Notes: generated from the letters alone by a model not told the origin. Positions 19,804 through 31,469 are shown, numbered from the stretch's first letter. The stretch is 64,000 nucleotides of DNA from Dendrolimus kikuchii (GCA_019925095.2 CM034392.1:21744387-21808386); one strand, 5' to 3'. Numbers and translations: made by a program.

Positions 19804-20113
19804 TCCGTGCAGGAACGGAGAAAGAATACAATTTCCTGCGACTGGGCGGCCTGTCGTAAGAGGCGACTTAACAACCCACAGCCAGGTGGTAGGGCATTTG
19901 CCCGACTGGATGGCTACCACCCCCGGTCTAAAGTATGTCGCCATAACAACCTTGAGTTGTGTTCCGGCATTAGTGACCAGGTTCCAGTTTCCCTTAAGAG
20001 AGCAACAGCGCATTCGTAGCAACTTTGGTGTTCCAAATGTCCATAGGCGATGGTAACCGCTTTCCATCAAGTGGGCCATCTGCCTATCTGCTGATTTTCT
20101 GCAATAAAAAAAA
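19804..20113 (+). repeat. S1 short retroelement, full length
   Basis: Well-kept copy from CCGTGCAGGAACGGAG to TTTTCTGCAATAAAAAAAA. It ends with the tail shared with the LINE copies. No clear target duplication was found at the borders. Confidence 0.85.
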
Positions 20114-20164
20114 TACTGTATAGGATAAATTTGGGATGCGGTTGAAATATTTGACCTGATTCCT

Positions 20165-20530
20165 ACGCCATTGTATCTTCGGACGACAAGGCGTCGTTTC
20201 ACAGTGGAAACACCACGCACCAGTGCCAACCAAACATTTCGCCTCCACGTTGCTTCTGCGTTCGGCAGAGCTGTGGAATGTTCTACCAGATTATGTGTTT
20301 CCCGAAATGTACAATCCGGGTATCTTCAAGTGTGTTCAAGTGTGAATATATATAAGTAGGTATTTTCTTCCATCTTCGGCCACATCAACGTCTGACGTTA
20401 GGCGTGATCGTGGTCAAACGCCAACGAACATTTATAGCACCTTTGGAGTTACAAATTAAATGTTCATAGGTGACGAAAACCACTTTCCATTAGGTAGGTG
20501 CCTGTCTGCTTTACTCCAGCAATTAAAAAA
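20165..20530 (+). pseudogene. Jockey/CR1-like reverse transcriptase C-terminus joined to an S1-type tail
   Basis: A frame reads RSAELWNVLPDYVFPEMYNP GIFKC, the characteristic LWN.LP..VFP..Y..G.FK signature of insect LINE C-termini, and is followed by a 3' UTR with GGCGTGATCGTGGTCAAACG. From 20431 an S1-like tail follows (TAGCACCTTTGGAGTTACAA to CCAGCAATTAAAAAAA). The coding part is frameshifted. Confidence 0.65.
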
Positions 20531-20814
20531 AATAGACTCGTAGACGGACAGACAGGCAGATATACAAACGGGTAAATGAACGGATGGATATTACGACTTC
20601 ATAAAGGTTCTATTTTTTCGAAAATAGCTGTGGAGTCCTAAAAATAGGGTAGTCTCAGCGGGATACTGATATGAAGTTAAAGCGAATGAAGCGACATACT
20701 TGTTATCTATGCTTTCATTTTTATTACTCAGTGTTTTTGTACCGAAGGCCGATAACGTTTAGGATATAACAGAATTGACAGTACGGACGCCGATTCTTAG
20801 AATATACAACGGAA

Positions 20815-20905
20815 AGGTCGTCTCATAAAATTGACTGGAACGGAAATCGAATCCGTGACAATTCGATCCTCTGAATAATCTCCTGACTAGACGTCCGTCA
20901 CAAGT
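20815..20905 (-). repeat. Degenerate tRNA-like SINE remnant
   Basis: On the minus strand GATTCGATTTCCG resembles a polymerase III B box, and GTCTAGTCAGGAG may be a decayed A-box region. Weak call. Confidence 0.3.
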
Positions 20906-21367
20906 CAAATCTACAGTTTAAATTGTTTTTTGAAAAAAGGATATTGTGGATATAAATTTTGTTGTACATATGCCACATTAAGATTTAAGTATATATAAGT
21001 ATATATATAACGCCTCTTGTCTTCAATAATGTGTTATCTTGAAAATTGAAATTTGAGGAATAAGTTTATTTGACCTCAAATATCTCAAGCGATATTATTT
21101 AGTCTAATCATCGTTGAAATGTATTTTCAAGCTCTCTACCTTCATTTTTCAATATTTTCTGCTTTGTATTTATAAATTTTGCAGCCAATATCTCACCAAC
21201 TATGTATAGCTTTTTTACAAATACTATTTTAAATACATTAAATTTTTGTTATTTGATTAATTTTAAAATTAAGGAATTGTTATGATTTTTAAAGACTAAT
21301 ACTAATGTGTGACTCGAGGTGAACAATCTAATTTTCAATTAGGTTATATATTTTTTATTTCATTAAT

Positions 21368-21657
21368 TTAGCAGAGAGGCAGACGGCCCATCTGATGGAA
21401 AGCGGTTTTCATCGCCTATGAACATTTTTAACACCAAAGGTGCTATCAATTTGCTGGCACTCTCTAAAGGGGAACTGGAACCTGGCCACTAAATCCAGAA
21501 TACAATTCAAGGTTGCTATGGTGGCATACTCTAGACCAGCGGTGGTAGTCATCCAGACAGGCAATAAATACCCTACCACCTGGCTGTGGGTTGTTTTATC
21601 GCCTCTTACAATAGACCGCTCTGCCGTAGGAAATTGTATTCTTTCTCCATTCCTGTC
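21368..21657 (-). repeat. S1 short retroelement, diverged
   Basis: Reverse-oriented copy from GCAGAGAGGCAGACGGCCC (3' side) to CTCCATTCCTG (5' side). It is more diverged than most and has lost the A-rich tail. Confidence 0.8.
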
Positions 21658-22075
21658 GCGAAATACGAAATACATTTCTGAACGCAAAGGATAGCGGGGT
21701 GAGGGAGCGCGACGAGGAATTAGTTTAGTTATAAAAAGTTGTTAACAAAGGAACAAAAACAAGAAAGATTGCGAAACGGGCTACCGTGTAGGTAAGCCGT
21801 ACAGCCGGATTTGGGTAAGTGATTTGTGAATTACTAACTGAATTATTATTGTCAGACTCGGTGGATGATGAATGACTGTGGGGGAGGTAAAGAGAGGTCA
21901 TTCAAAGGGACTTATTAATATAAGTCATAAAAGAAGAATGATTCAAAGGTCATTCTTATATTGTGTGCTAAGCGATACCTATGACTAGAACAGTCAAGTT
22001 CCATATTTGTTACTAATAAAGGAATGAATTGGTGTATACAATGATAAGGGTTTATATCTTGTGTATTTTTTTTTG

Positions 22076-22376
22076 TTTTTTTATTTTATTGCAGGAGTTC
22101 AGTAGACAGGCAGACGGCCCACTTGGAAAGCGGTTACCATCGCCTATGAACATTTGCAACACCAAAGGTGCTACAAATGCGCTGCTGCTCTCTTAAGGGA
22201 GACTGGAACCTGGTCACTAATGCCGGAACACAACTCAAGGTTGTTATGGCGACATACTTTAGACCAGGGGTGGTAGCCATCCAGTCGGACAAATACCCTA
22301 CCACCTGGCTGTGGGTTGTTTTGTTGCCTCTTACGACACGACGAAATTGTATTCTTTCTTCGTTCCTGCACGGATA
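22076..22376 (-). repeat. S1 short retroelement, full length
   Basis: Reverse copy with a long poly(T)-type border at 22066-22090 (the A-rich tail) and the 5' end ATCCGTGCAGGAACGAAG at 22376. A 10-bp deletion removes the GGCCGCAGG box. Confidence 0.85.
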
Positions 22377-22436
22377 AAAGTATGTATTTATTAATATTTA
22401 AATACAAAATTACTTTACCCTTACTTTACCCTTACA

Positions 22437-22505
22437 TACATTCATACATACATATATACATAACTTCACGCCAGTTCCCTTGCGGGGTAGGCACGAACAA
22501 CATTA
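22437..22505 (-). mobile_element. 69-bp RTE-like insertion with 12-bp target duplication
   Basis: Only the (CATA)n end and about 45 bp of the RTE-like 3' end are present. The flanks TTTACCCTTACA at 22425-22436 and 22506-22517 are identical, so this is a complete but extremely 5'-truncated insertion and not a decayed longer copy. Confidence 0.85.
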
Positions 22506-23447
22506 TTTACCCTTACACTCTACATAAACTCTGTAATGGATCTGGGCAATGAAGGATAAATCGTAAGGATAACTAAATCACATTACGACAGTTCCTGCTA
22601 GGGTTAAATTAGTACAAAGACAAACGAAAGTTCATGGCTACAGAGGACATTAAAATCGTATTTATAATTATTTTTTATCTCTAATAACACTTAGTACGTT
22701 ATTACAAAACAATATTATAAGACCGTAACACACTAAGTATGCTTGTACTCTTGCCTCGCTTTTAACAGCGGGTGCCTTGTAATCGGGTCATTAGAATCAC
22801 CTCCCGCGGGCCCTACACTTTTACGAGTGTAATCCATTACTTGAACAATGGCTTAAGCTATCAAGCTATCAGACCTTATTTGTAAAAGGCCCATATTTTT
22901 CACCTAAAACACGACTATTGAAATATCGTTAGGACTGGATTCATCCATTGTTGATTGCAAGTCGTAAAGTTTTAGATAGAGATTTCAGTTTGTAAGTAAT
23001 GTGTTGAAAATGGCTTGGTTTTCGAAAGGCTTTTTTATTCAAACATAAATTCCATTTTAGTATAAATGTGAAATCAAAAATCTATGGAATCTACATGAAT
23101 GAAACTTGTTAGAAATATGTCGTATTCTACATGCGGCTATGTACAGGAGCAAAAAAAAATAAAAATGAATTTGATTATAAAACCATGAAATTTAGGGTCT
23201 TAAACAAAACTGCCCTCGATCATGTAACCAAGTTTATAGAATAAATATTCAAAGCATTCTAACATTGGGCTTACATGTGTAATTTCTGCGGAAACATTCA
23301 AAGCCACAAAAATTCCTTTGTGATATTAAATATATAGAAAATTTAAATTCAGTGAAAGGAACGTTATATTTATAATTGTGAGTTAAATATTTAATCTATT
23401 TAGGATTCTGGTACTATTTTTATATATTCATATTTTCATTTTTAATA
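22506..23447. other. No gene recognised
   Basis: AT-rich single-copy-looking DNA with no coding frame, tRNA or repeat that I can name. Confidence 0.5.
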
Positions 23448-23915
23448 AAAGTTTCTTACGGAGGGCGTTTGCCACAGCTAACGTGCCGCCTTTATTGGAG
23501 CCGAACGGCACTGTACGTGACGATGGTAGGCCTCCTGACGGAATGACTCTAATTCCCTGGCGACGTGGCAAGTCTTTGGCGTGGGATGCGACCTGCGTGG
23601 ACACGTTGACCGCATTCCATTTACCAAACACGTCTAGTTCAGCCGATTCAGCGTCAAAAGTAGCTGAATCATTCAAGCGGCGCTAATATGCAACCTTTAG
23701 TGAGAGTTATATGTTTGTGCCGTTTACTGCTGAAACGTTTGGACCGTGGGATCATGAGGCCACGAGCTTGTACAAAAAAATATCAAAACGACTCATTGAC
23801 TCCTCGAGCAGTCAGGGATGGGGCGTACCTCGGATAACGGATCAGTATGGTTATCCAGCGAGGAAACGTAGCTACCTTACCTATAGAAGACGGTGAACTA
23901 TTCTCAATATTCTAA
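23448..23915 (+). pseudogene. Retroelement-associated domain with RPDG and WDAT motifs, broken
   Basis: The frame starts SFLRRAFATANVPPLLEPNG, then PPDGMTLIPWRRGKSLAWDA, TCVDTL and AESFKRR. After an in-frame TAA (23684-23686) it continues YMFVPFTAETFGPW, and in a shifted frame RISMVIQRGNVATLP. I recall this order (RPDG-T..PW-G..L-WDaT-vDtl, then vETlGpwG, then RISlAIQRGN) as the C-terminal region of reverse-transcriptase-like proteins in many invertebrates. The spacing of RPD and WD resembles the PD-(D/E)XK-type endonuclease of R2-like elements; that is inference. The local G+C is much higher than the flanks. At least two stops and one frameshift. Confidence 0.6.
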
Positions 23916-24027
23916 TTAAAATCTTGAAAGACTATGAGTAGAATACATTACGACTTAGTTAGCTTTTCTTTTATTGTATAGTTTATAAATTCTTTATAAT
24001 TGTATTCAAACACAATTATCTATAATA

Positions 24028-24340
24028 TTATAAAATTTTAAAAATGCCGTGTCTGTACATTGAAGCTATTAAAAAAAAGCACTTGGAATACGCTATATAA
24101 ACGAAGGAGAACACGATGCATTTTTTTAGATTTCTTACTCGCATAAATACTACTGAGCCGATTTTGATGCGGTTTTCGCTGATCGACAGTAAATTCTGAG
24201 ACTTAAAATATACGCTACTTTTTGTCCTTGGAATCCCGCGGCAATTTTTTTGGGAATTATTTAAAATGGGCGGATAATAAAAAAATCCTGTGGTTTTTTC
24301 TGTGATCAAGAACAAATTTTATGTAAAAAAAGATGTGATA
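24028..24340 (+). repeat. Dispersed repeat V, plus copy
   Basis: Starts ATTATAAAATTTTAAAAATG CCGTGTCTGTACATTGAAGC in two parts, then has GAGAACACGATGCATTTTTT, TTTTGATGCGGTTTTCGCTG and GGAATCCCGCGG. Copies: 29800-30050 and 31470-31850 (reverse), 37430-37700, 51280-51640 and 59825-60345. Longer copies end with a GCGTGGAAGAAGTCGCGGGC-like string. Very common type in Lepidoptera; class not settled here. Confidence 0.65.
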
Positions 24341-24729
24341 TTTTTTATCTTTGTGTGTTTTATATAAAACGGCCTAAGAAACAAAAACTAAAAATTAAGG
24401 GTGGCTACCTACGTGACATGATGAGAAAACATTATATGTGTATAAACGTATTTGGATAGGTTTTACAAAAATGATAAAGTTGTCTCGATGAGTCGGGCGA
24501 GATCTCGACCGCTCGACCGATCTCGATTAACTTTTTAATCACATGGTAGAAAATTGTGTTTTTTTTTTGTTAAACTTAAAACTAATTCCCAACAAACGGC
24601 GACTTGGGACTCATAATATAGGTAAATATTAGAATATAATTTTCATTACTATATTTTTTATATTAAGCTGTATATATATTTTAGTTATCTTTACTGTATT
24701 AGTTTATATGTATGTTTTTAAAGATCACG

Positions 24730-25095
24730 AGCCATAAACAGACTTTTGGAGGGCTTGCGTGGAACCCATGGAAAGGCCAACACGTAGAGGCGCCTTGGAA
24801 AATTTAATGTAAATGTGGCGTGACACTGACCGGCGATTATCCCTGTCTACACCATATAATAATGGACTTAAGGACAAGCCCCGGCCAATGTAGGACTACT
24901 TTTGATTGTATTATGTTGTATTCGGGGAACTTGGATAAATGGGCAGACGGTGACTCGACACTCCCTGCTTGGGCCCCAAAAATGCCATAGAAGACAGGGC
25001 AACATGGGTATGAGTGGCTAAGGGGTGTCGAAAGGTGGGCTGCAGGTTCACCGAAGCTACTTCTGACGGTATGCCATTTATCTTAGTTATAGTAT
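24730..25095. repeat. GC-rich block, probably a LINE 3' UTR
   Basis: A sharply bounded GC-rich stretch in AT-rich DNA, without open frame, containing GCTTGCGTGGAACCCATGGA and GGTGTCGAAAGGTGGGCTGC. Such blocks are usually untranslated parts of R1-type or related LINEs. Unconfirmed. Confidence 0.35.
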
Positions 25096-25183
25096 AGTAT
25101 AGTTTATATTATTATTATTGTAATTGACTTAAACAACACGCAAATTACTTTAAATAAAACCCGTTCACTAATATTTAATACTA

Positions 25184-25391
25184 GCGGCCCGGCGCGGTTT
25201 CACCCGCGCTCTGTCCCGTTCCCCTGGTATATAGCGTCATGTTATATAGCCTATGATACTCCCTGTTAACGTAGCTTTCGAACAGTAAAATAATTTTTTA
25301 AATCGGTTTTGTAGATCCAGAGATTACCCCCTACAACGTCACAAACTCACAATTTTTTCCTGTTTATAATATTAGTATAGATTAGTATAGA
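25184..25391 (+). repeat. Lepidopteran repeat (CTAGCGGCCCGGCGCGG type)
   Basis: Begins ACTAGCGGCCCGGCGCGGTT TCACCCGCG and ends in TATAATATTAGTATAG, the classic start and end of a short insect interspersed repeat. Similar units lie at 26313-26545 and 50690-50880. Confidence 0.55.
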
Positions 25392-25832
25392 CGGGGTGCT
25401 TTCAATGAAAAGTTTATAGGGTCTTCTAGTTAAATAGATACATAGAGGTTCGTTGCTACTAAGAAATCCCCTACAATTCATGACCCAATAAACGTGTACC
25501 CTATTTTTTGGTAAAAAAAATACAAAGAAAATCTGTAAGTAATGATTATGAACTTGAAGAATAAGCAATTTATTACAATCGTGAGCATAAAGTTTTGTAA
25601 ACTTGAAAGTTTTACTGTACAATAAGAATTTCATTATTCCACTGTGACATAAAATATAGGTTTTCTTTGTATTGTTTTGAAAAGTTAAATTCACAGGTAA
25701 ACCTGTGCAAAAACTTTTACTTGCAGAGTTGCTTAAAACAATTTATTCGACAAGAGTAAGTGGCTATGCTTTTCACTTGTCTGAAATATTTCTTTGGTCC
25801 TGAATGCTAAGTACTTCTTTATGTAAAACATG

Positions 25833-26130
25833 CGATAAGGCCGCCTATTGTTTTTACAGTGACAATATTGTAATCGTACATTTGTTTTGTTTTTTGTAAT
25901 TATTTATTCGGTGAGCAATAAAGTCTTGTCTACCTATCTAAAACAGTGAGGTAGATATATAGGGTATATAGCAACAATGTTGTAAAAAAGGTATTGAAAA
26001 TGATAGATAGATAACACTTTCTTGCTCGCCAAAATAACAGTCGCAATACATTAATTACAATATTTTTAGGCAGAACAATAGGCGGCCTTATCCCTTAGAG
26101 CAATCTCTTCCAGGCAACCTAATTTATAGG
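25833..26130. mobile_element. Two LINE 3' ends facing each other
   Basis: GCGATAAGGCCGCCTATTG (25834-25852, plus) and its complement CAATAGGCGGCCTTATC (26079-26095, minus) are 3' UTR landmarks of the LINE family also seen at 36185 and 4081. The plus copy ends CAATAAAGTCTTGTC; the minus copy keeps the GGTTGCCTGGAAGAGATTGC part. Confidence 0.6.
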
Positions 26131-26312
26131 TGATATGATAGTTGCCCGATAAAAGTGTGCATGTAAATTCCTAACCTCTATCACGGAAGAAGTATGGAAG
26201 GAATGGCTTAGAAAAAACGCATAACAAACGCAATCACAGTTGATACTGCAAGTCAGTTCTTGTTTTAATAGAAAGTCTCCATTCAAACTTTTAATCAAGT
26301 CTTAGAATTTAC

Positions 26313-26545
26313 TAGCTGATGCCTGCAACTTCCTCCGCGTGGTGCGGTTTTTTAACTATGACTCTTTAATTTTTCGGGACCAAAAGTATCCTATATATTG
26401 ACCAGGGATATAAGCTACCACTATACAAAATTTCATTTAAATCGGTTCAGTCGTTTCGGAGATTAGCCCGTAGAAACAATTAGACAAATAGAGAAACAAA
26501 AAATTGGAAAAAAAATCTAAATTTGTTCTATTTTACTTCTAACAT
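26313..26545 (+). repeat. Lepidopteran repeat (CTAGCTGATGCC type)
   Basis: Starts ACTAGCTGATGCCTGCAACT TCCTCCGCG and holds AAATTTCATTTAAATCGGTT CAG, then an A-rich end. Typical short LINE 3' region or Helitron-like repeat of moths. Confidence 0.55.
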
Positions 26546-26804
26546 CCCCCTGACTCGGTTTTTAGCATTTTTTTCATTGTACAGAAATTCAACCTCTACA
26601 ATTTTATTATATGTACAGATAAAATATTTTTTAAATTTACATTAGTCATTGAAAGTCCTAATTAGCACATGTTGAATTTCGTAACTTCCATGAAATTAAA
26701 AAGAGCTAATTTGGATTTTTAATTTATAACTGATTTAAGATCTGAAATAGGTTAAGTTTTCTTCATATATATTTTGATAATAGCCGTTCTGGTAATACAC
26801 AAGC

Positions 26805-27125
26805 TGTTTTAGTTCAGTGGTTAACGTACGCTTCCCAAACTCAAAGGGCGCGAGTTCGAATCCTGACTGAAGCGTGCACCACTTAGGTATGTATCTAACT
26901 TAATGTGCGTGTTATTACCTATATTACATGTTAACGGTGAAGAAAAACATCGTGATGAAACATGCACATCGAGATAAATGATGTGTGAAACCCGCCAACC
27001 AGCCAAACGTTTTAGACAACCTAGCGAATCTCCTTGGATGAACGTGGCGGGTATAATGTCTGTACACCTATAAAAATGGGAGGCCCGAGCCCATTAGTGG
27101 GACGATTATGTTGTTATTATTATTA
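26805..27125 (+). repeat. tRNA-derived SINE (family S3) with (ATT)n tail
   Basis: A box TAGTTCAGTGG (26810-26820) matches the consensus exactly and B box AGTTCGAATCC (26853-26863) in 10 of 11. The body contains ATCGTGATGAAACATGCACA and ends GCCCATTAGTGGGACGATTA TG before (TTA)n. Reverse copies are at 43003-43095, 43388-43690 and 62916-63185. Confidence 0.85.
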
Positions 27126-27255
27126 TATTCCGATTATATAATAATTATTAATTAAATCTATTCAGTAAAAAAAAATTAAAATAAGCGAAATTATAAATAA
27201 ATTAAAGTATACTATAAATTAATATTAAAATAAACTATATATACAAAGAAAATTA

Positions 27256-27870
27256 AAGTATAAAATCTAGCACCAGACCGCTGTCAGTTGGAAAAGTGAC
27301 CAAAAGACTGGCCACATTGCCTCGCTGAATGGCAACGCTAATGCGTTACCCGAGGTATAAACCAGGCTTTTGGTCTCGTGAGACATCCAACAGACGTTTG
27401 GCTATGTCTCGATAAAGATTGTTAATGTACTTATCCAATTTGAAAACTTGCCCGTAAAACTTCAAATTAAAATTTAGTTGCTATTCGTTTTTCCACTTGT
27501 CCGTTGAAGTTTCATTTCTACTATGTGTAGCAGCACACATTTATATTGCGACTTGCAAAAAGTTTTACTGCAAATTATGATTTGGTTAGGTTGGGTTAGG
27601 TAAATTTTAATGAATGCATTTTTTATTTAAACATATTTTATTTTATGAAACAAAAAAACTGAATTCGATCCGGAACCAATAAAAACATCGATAGTCTACT
27701 CTAACATTATGCCGTCTCTCACGACGTCTACACTAAAATTATGCCGCCTTTCATCACGGCCGTAACGCTTTTTCGTGACCGAAAAAAATCTAATACTAGG
27801 GTTATTAGATTCTTTTCTTCCTTTTGTATAGAAGGTTCTCTTCAAAAAGAGGTGATGTGTCGGCGTGGGT
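27256..27870. mobile_element. Dispersed element X, longest copy
   Basis: Contains two blocks that occur separately elsewhere. Block one (CTAATGCGTTACCC..CTTTTGGTCTCG, 27340-27380) is shared with 31925-32060. Block two (TTTAATGAATGCATTTTTTA, TTTTATGAAACAAAAAAACTG, CGATCCGGAACCA, 27600-27800) is shared with 50400-50600. A string CTACTATGTGTAGCAGCACA near 27520 resembles an end. No coding frame. Class unknown, possibly a MITE-like DNA element. Confidence 0.5.
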
Positions 27871-28422
27871 GGGTGAGTGTGTAATTATGATTACAAGTGT
27901 GTCTGGGAGCGGGAGTATCAATTTTTGTAAAGTATGAGTGATTATAATTTGATTTTCTCACAAATAAATATTATAATATAATATTTAATATCCGTTCTCA
28001 AATAAAAACATGATACAATCATTAAATAAAATAAATATATCATACATACGTCTTCAAATTTATTATGCTAACACGTTTTACCACTAGACAGAAATGTTCC
28101 AGTTTCATAAACGAAAAGAAATGCTTATCTCAGAAGTCGAATAGGACAAAGAAACACCTTTTACCCTAAGTAATATGAACATTTTACTTTGTGTGTAATT
28201 TCAGTGTCTCGTGTGACGTAGAAATGTGTAAAAATTTATAAAAGTGCGGCTCTTGTAAATCTCATCTGTTTCTCCTAGCTTTGAAGTGTTACTTTTGTAT
28301 AATCCATTAAAGCGTACAAAGGTTTTCATATTACTTCGAAATAGTATTTTTTAAATGTTAAGCCATTTTTCACATAACGGAAATATTTTGGCTGTAGTTG
28401 TTGAAATAAGGTATAGGTTTAT

Positions 28423-28770
28423 ACATACATACATACATACATACATAACTTCACGCCAGTTCCCTTGCGGGGTAGGCACGAACAACAGAGTGCCATTTAG
28501 GCTTATTCTTACACACCTCACTTGCTTCTTTGACATTAGTAACTCTTGTCATGCACGCTCGTCTGTTCTTAAGGCGACATCACCTTCTGCTAGTACACGA
28601 TCAATTTGATCATGGAAGGTGTGTCGTGGCCTTCCACGCCTTCTGCATCCATTCACTTTTGCATTGTATATTTGTTTAGTCATTCTTTTATCATGCATTC
28701 CTTCCAAATGCCCGAACCACCGGAGCATTCCTTTCCTTACCTTCACCCCGACACTCTCTTTCAGATATCT
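28423..28770 (-). pseudogene. RTE-like LINE C-terminal fragment
   Basis: On the minus strand the frame reads VRKGMLRWFGHLEGMHDKRM, QIYNAKVNGCRRRGRPRHTF and HDQIDRVLAEGDV, then frameshifts before the (CATA)n end. Motif RWFGH..R....R..G..RRRGRPR is the usual C-terminus of RTE-like reverse transcriptases. Copy cut at its 5' side after ESVGV. No clear duplication at the borders. Confidence 0.8.
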
Positions 28771-29799
28771 CTTAAGATATTAAAACCAATAAAAAAGGTT
28801 TACATGTCTAAACAATCTTCTTAGACAAGATAGAAAATCAAACAACTTTGATCTAAGTAATTCTCGTGTGCTGTGAAAGCTTTATTGTCTAATAGTTAAA
28901 ACATAATTTTCTGTGGAATACTCTGTTCTGTGACTTAGTTCGAAAAGGTAACAGGTGCTCGCGGAATGTTAAATGAATCAATATGAAAACTGTCGAAAAT
29001 TTTCATACCACGACTGTACCTGCCAGTACATTAATTTTAATAGCAAACTATTGTCTACGAATCGTGTAAACGGAGCAGAGCTTAGAATGCATAGCAAGTA
29101 ACACTCTGCCTTCTGTGCCTGCGAATAAAATTCAATATAGATTATTTATACGTCGGAAAATGAGGTGCCATATCTGCGCAAACGAAACCTTATAATTTGC
29201 ATACTACTATAATTTTAATAGGTATTTTATATTACAGTTTGTCGGATACATACATAAGTGTGGCGAGTACGTAACGAAGGAATTTACTCTCCCATAAGAA
29301 GTTATAACTTCAAAAAAATAATACTTAAAATATTCAATGTAATTTTTACAAGACGGCGTCGGAAAGTTCAGAATAAGAAGCAGAGGTCTTACTCTCAAAT
29401 GCCTTTCGTCGTTCATTTCCATCCGATTTGCTCCAAAGAGTCAATGACATTTTGGATATACGAAAGAAAGAACAAAGGTATTTAACACTACAATAATATA
29501 TTTAGTCAAGTTATTTCCGTGTTTAAATAGCTACGACGACAAAAACTCGGTCAATAAAGCTAAAACACCATTCAACTCTATGTTCGAATTGTAGTTGGAG
29601 TTAAATTCCGTTTAAAAAAGAAAAAAAAATGACAGGTGTGTCAACTTACCCCACAGACGGACTTTTCCATCTTGACTATAACACAAAAATATATGGAAAT
29701 TACAATGGAAAATGCACTTAAGTATTAAAAAACCAGGCAAAAACAGTACCAAAACGAAAACGACCGTCAAGACATTTGAGAGTAAGTCCAATACAAATT
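28771..29799. other. No gene recognised
   Basis: AT-rich, no recognisable coding frame or repeat of the named families. Confidence 0.5.
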
Positions 29800-30050
29800 A
29801 AAACGTCAAATTTATTTAATTATAAAAATAAAGTTTGCTGTCGATCAGCGAAAACCGCATTGAAATAAGCCCAGTAATTTTTACGTGAATCCCGCACAAA
29901 CACACAAGAAATATTTAAAAAATCCATCGTGTTCTCCATCGTTTATATAGGACTATTCCAGTTGTTTGTTTTTTTTTAATAGCTTCAATATAGGCACAGA
30001 AACGGCGATTTTTAAATTTTATAATGTTATAGATAACTAACTGGACCACT
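29800..30050 (-). repeat. Dispersed repeat V, reverse copy
   Basis: Shares with 24028-24340, in the opposite orientation, the strings TCGATCAGCGAAAACCGCAT and CATCGTGTTCTCCATCG. Confidence 0.6.
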
Positions 30051-30080
30051 AAAGTGATAAACCACAAACGTCTCCACTTG

Positions 30081-30390
30081 TATCCGTGCAGGAACGGAGT
30101 AAAGAATACAATTTCCTGCGGCCTGGCGGCCTGTCGTAGGAGGCGACTAAACAACCCACATCCAGGTGGTAGGGTATTTGCCCGACTGGATGGCGGCCAC
30201 CCCTGGTCTAGAGTATGCCGCCATAAAAACCTTATGTTGTGTTCAGGCATTAGTAACCAGGTTCCAGTCTCCTTTAAGAGAGAAGCACTGCATTTGTAGC
30301 ACCTTTGGTGTTGCAAATGTCCATAGACGATGGTAACCGCTTTCCATCAAAGTGGGCCGTCTACCTGTCTGCTGAACTCCTGCAATAAAA
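30081..30390 (+). repeat. S1 short retroelement, full length
   Basis: From CCGTGCAGGAACGGAGTAAA to CTCCTGCAATAAAA followed by a T run. It sits 30 bp from a reverse copy of repeat V. Confidence 0.85.
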
Positions 30391-30404
30391 TTTTTTTTTT
30401 TAAA

Positions 30405-30740
30405 ACTCAGCTGAAGTGAGAATGTTGAGATAGATGTGTGGTGTTACAAGAATGGATAAGGTGAGAAATGATTACATAAGGGGATCTTTGAAAGTTGTAC
30501 CGGTGACTGAAAAATTGAGAGGAAGAAGATTAAAATAATGTTAAACTACAAGATGGATGGGTACAAATGTAAAGGTAGACCAAAAAAAGATGGATGGATT
30601 GTGTGAAGGATGATATGATGATTTGTGGTGTGACAGAAGATGTATGTCAGAGTAGAGGAGTGTGGAAGGAAAAGACATATTGTGGCGACCCCAAATAATT
30701 GGGATATGGTTCAAGTAAAAAGAGAGAGAGAGATAACTAA
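30405..30740 (+). pseudogene. RTE-like LINE C-terminal fragment (second subfamily)
   Basis: Pieces in shifted frames read LRWMCGVTRMDKVRN-like at the start, VLNYKMDGYKCKGRPKKRWM-like and WMDCVKDDMMICGVTEDV, then CGDPK and a (GA)n end. The order VTRxDKVRN, GRPKxxWxDCVKDDM is the RTE-like C-terminus, as at 41562-42109. A poorer copy is at 48580-48850. Confidence 0.65.
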
Positions 30741-30886
30741 GATTGGTCCAGCCCGGCCAAACCGCTGTCATAGGGTAATGTACCTAGAAGGCTGACAGAG
30801 TTAAATGCTGAGTGATAAATGCTATTTGCTGTATTCCAATTCAAATAATTAGAATAAGACGCTAGTTTTAGAGCCACTAAATCATT

Positions 30887-31208
30887 TAATATTTTTTTAA
30901 GTTTTCTGACTTGTATACATAATAAAATTACGTTTTAACGGTTTTAAGTGCGGCAATTTATTTGTTGCGAAGCGGTGGTAAATTAGATTAGGCTCTTATA
31001 GAGTAAATAATAACCATAAACAAGAATTAAAACTAAATAATGAAAATGAACAAGTTGGCGGTAGGCTAAATAAAACTATAACAATACTCATTGACATTTA
31101 ACGTCTTTATCTTTCGTGATCACGGCCACTAAAAAGTGGGCAAAACGTTTGAGTAATAAAAATCAAATTAATTACCGCGCTTAAAACCGTTAAAACGTAG
31201 TTTTATTA
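30887..31208 (+). mobile_element. Penelope-like element, short copy
   Basis: It has the left extension ATATTTTTTTAAGTTTTC, about 45 bp of the inverted arm (TACGTTTTAACGGTTTTAAG), and then a longer right terminal repeat ending CCGTTAAAACGTAGTTTTATT. Flanks CACTAAATCATT (30875-30886) and CACTAAAACATT (31209-31220) differ by one base and look like the target duplication. No coding part left. Confidence 0.8.
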
Positions 31209-31469
31209 CACTAAAACATTATTAGGTAATTGTTAACGGACGATGAATGTACATTATTCAAAGCATGTCCGAATTCTGAAACTTTCAAATTACAGTACTC
31301 ATGTGAGATTCAAAGGGGGTAGACGTGAACTAATTAAGGGGGTTAGGACTTTGGAACTTCTTTGAACCTAGCCTAGCCAATTTACGGCATCTGGTACGTT
31401 TGGGGATTACAGATAAGGTCTGCGAAGTCTTAAATTTATTGAAGTGGAATGAAAGTGTTTTATTTCAAA

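Noticed and set aside
25347..25694. 115-codon minus-strand frame
   Set aside because: AT-driven composition rich in Ile, Leu, Lys, Asn and Tyr, starting inside a repeat; no domain.
26805..26880. tRNA gene
   Set aside because: Same reason; the tRNA-like head belongs to SINE family S3 with a (TTA)n tail.
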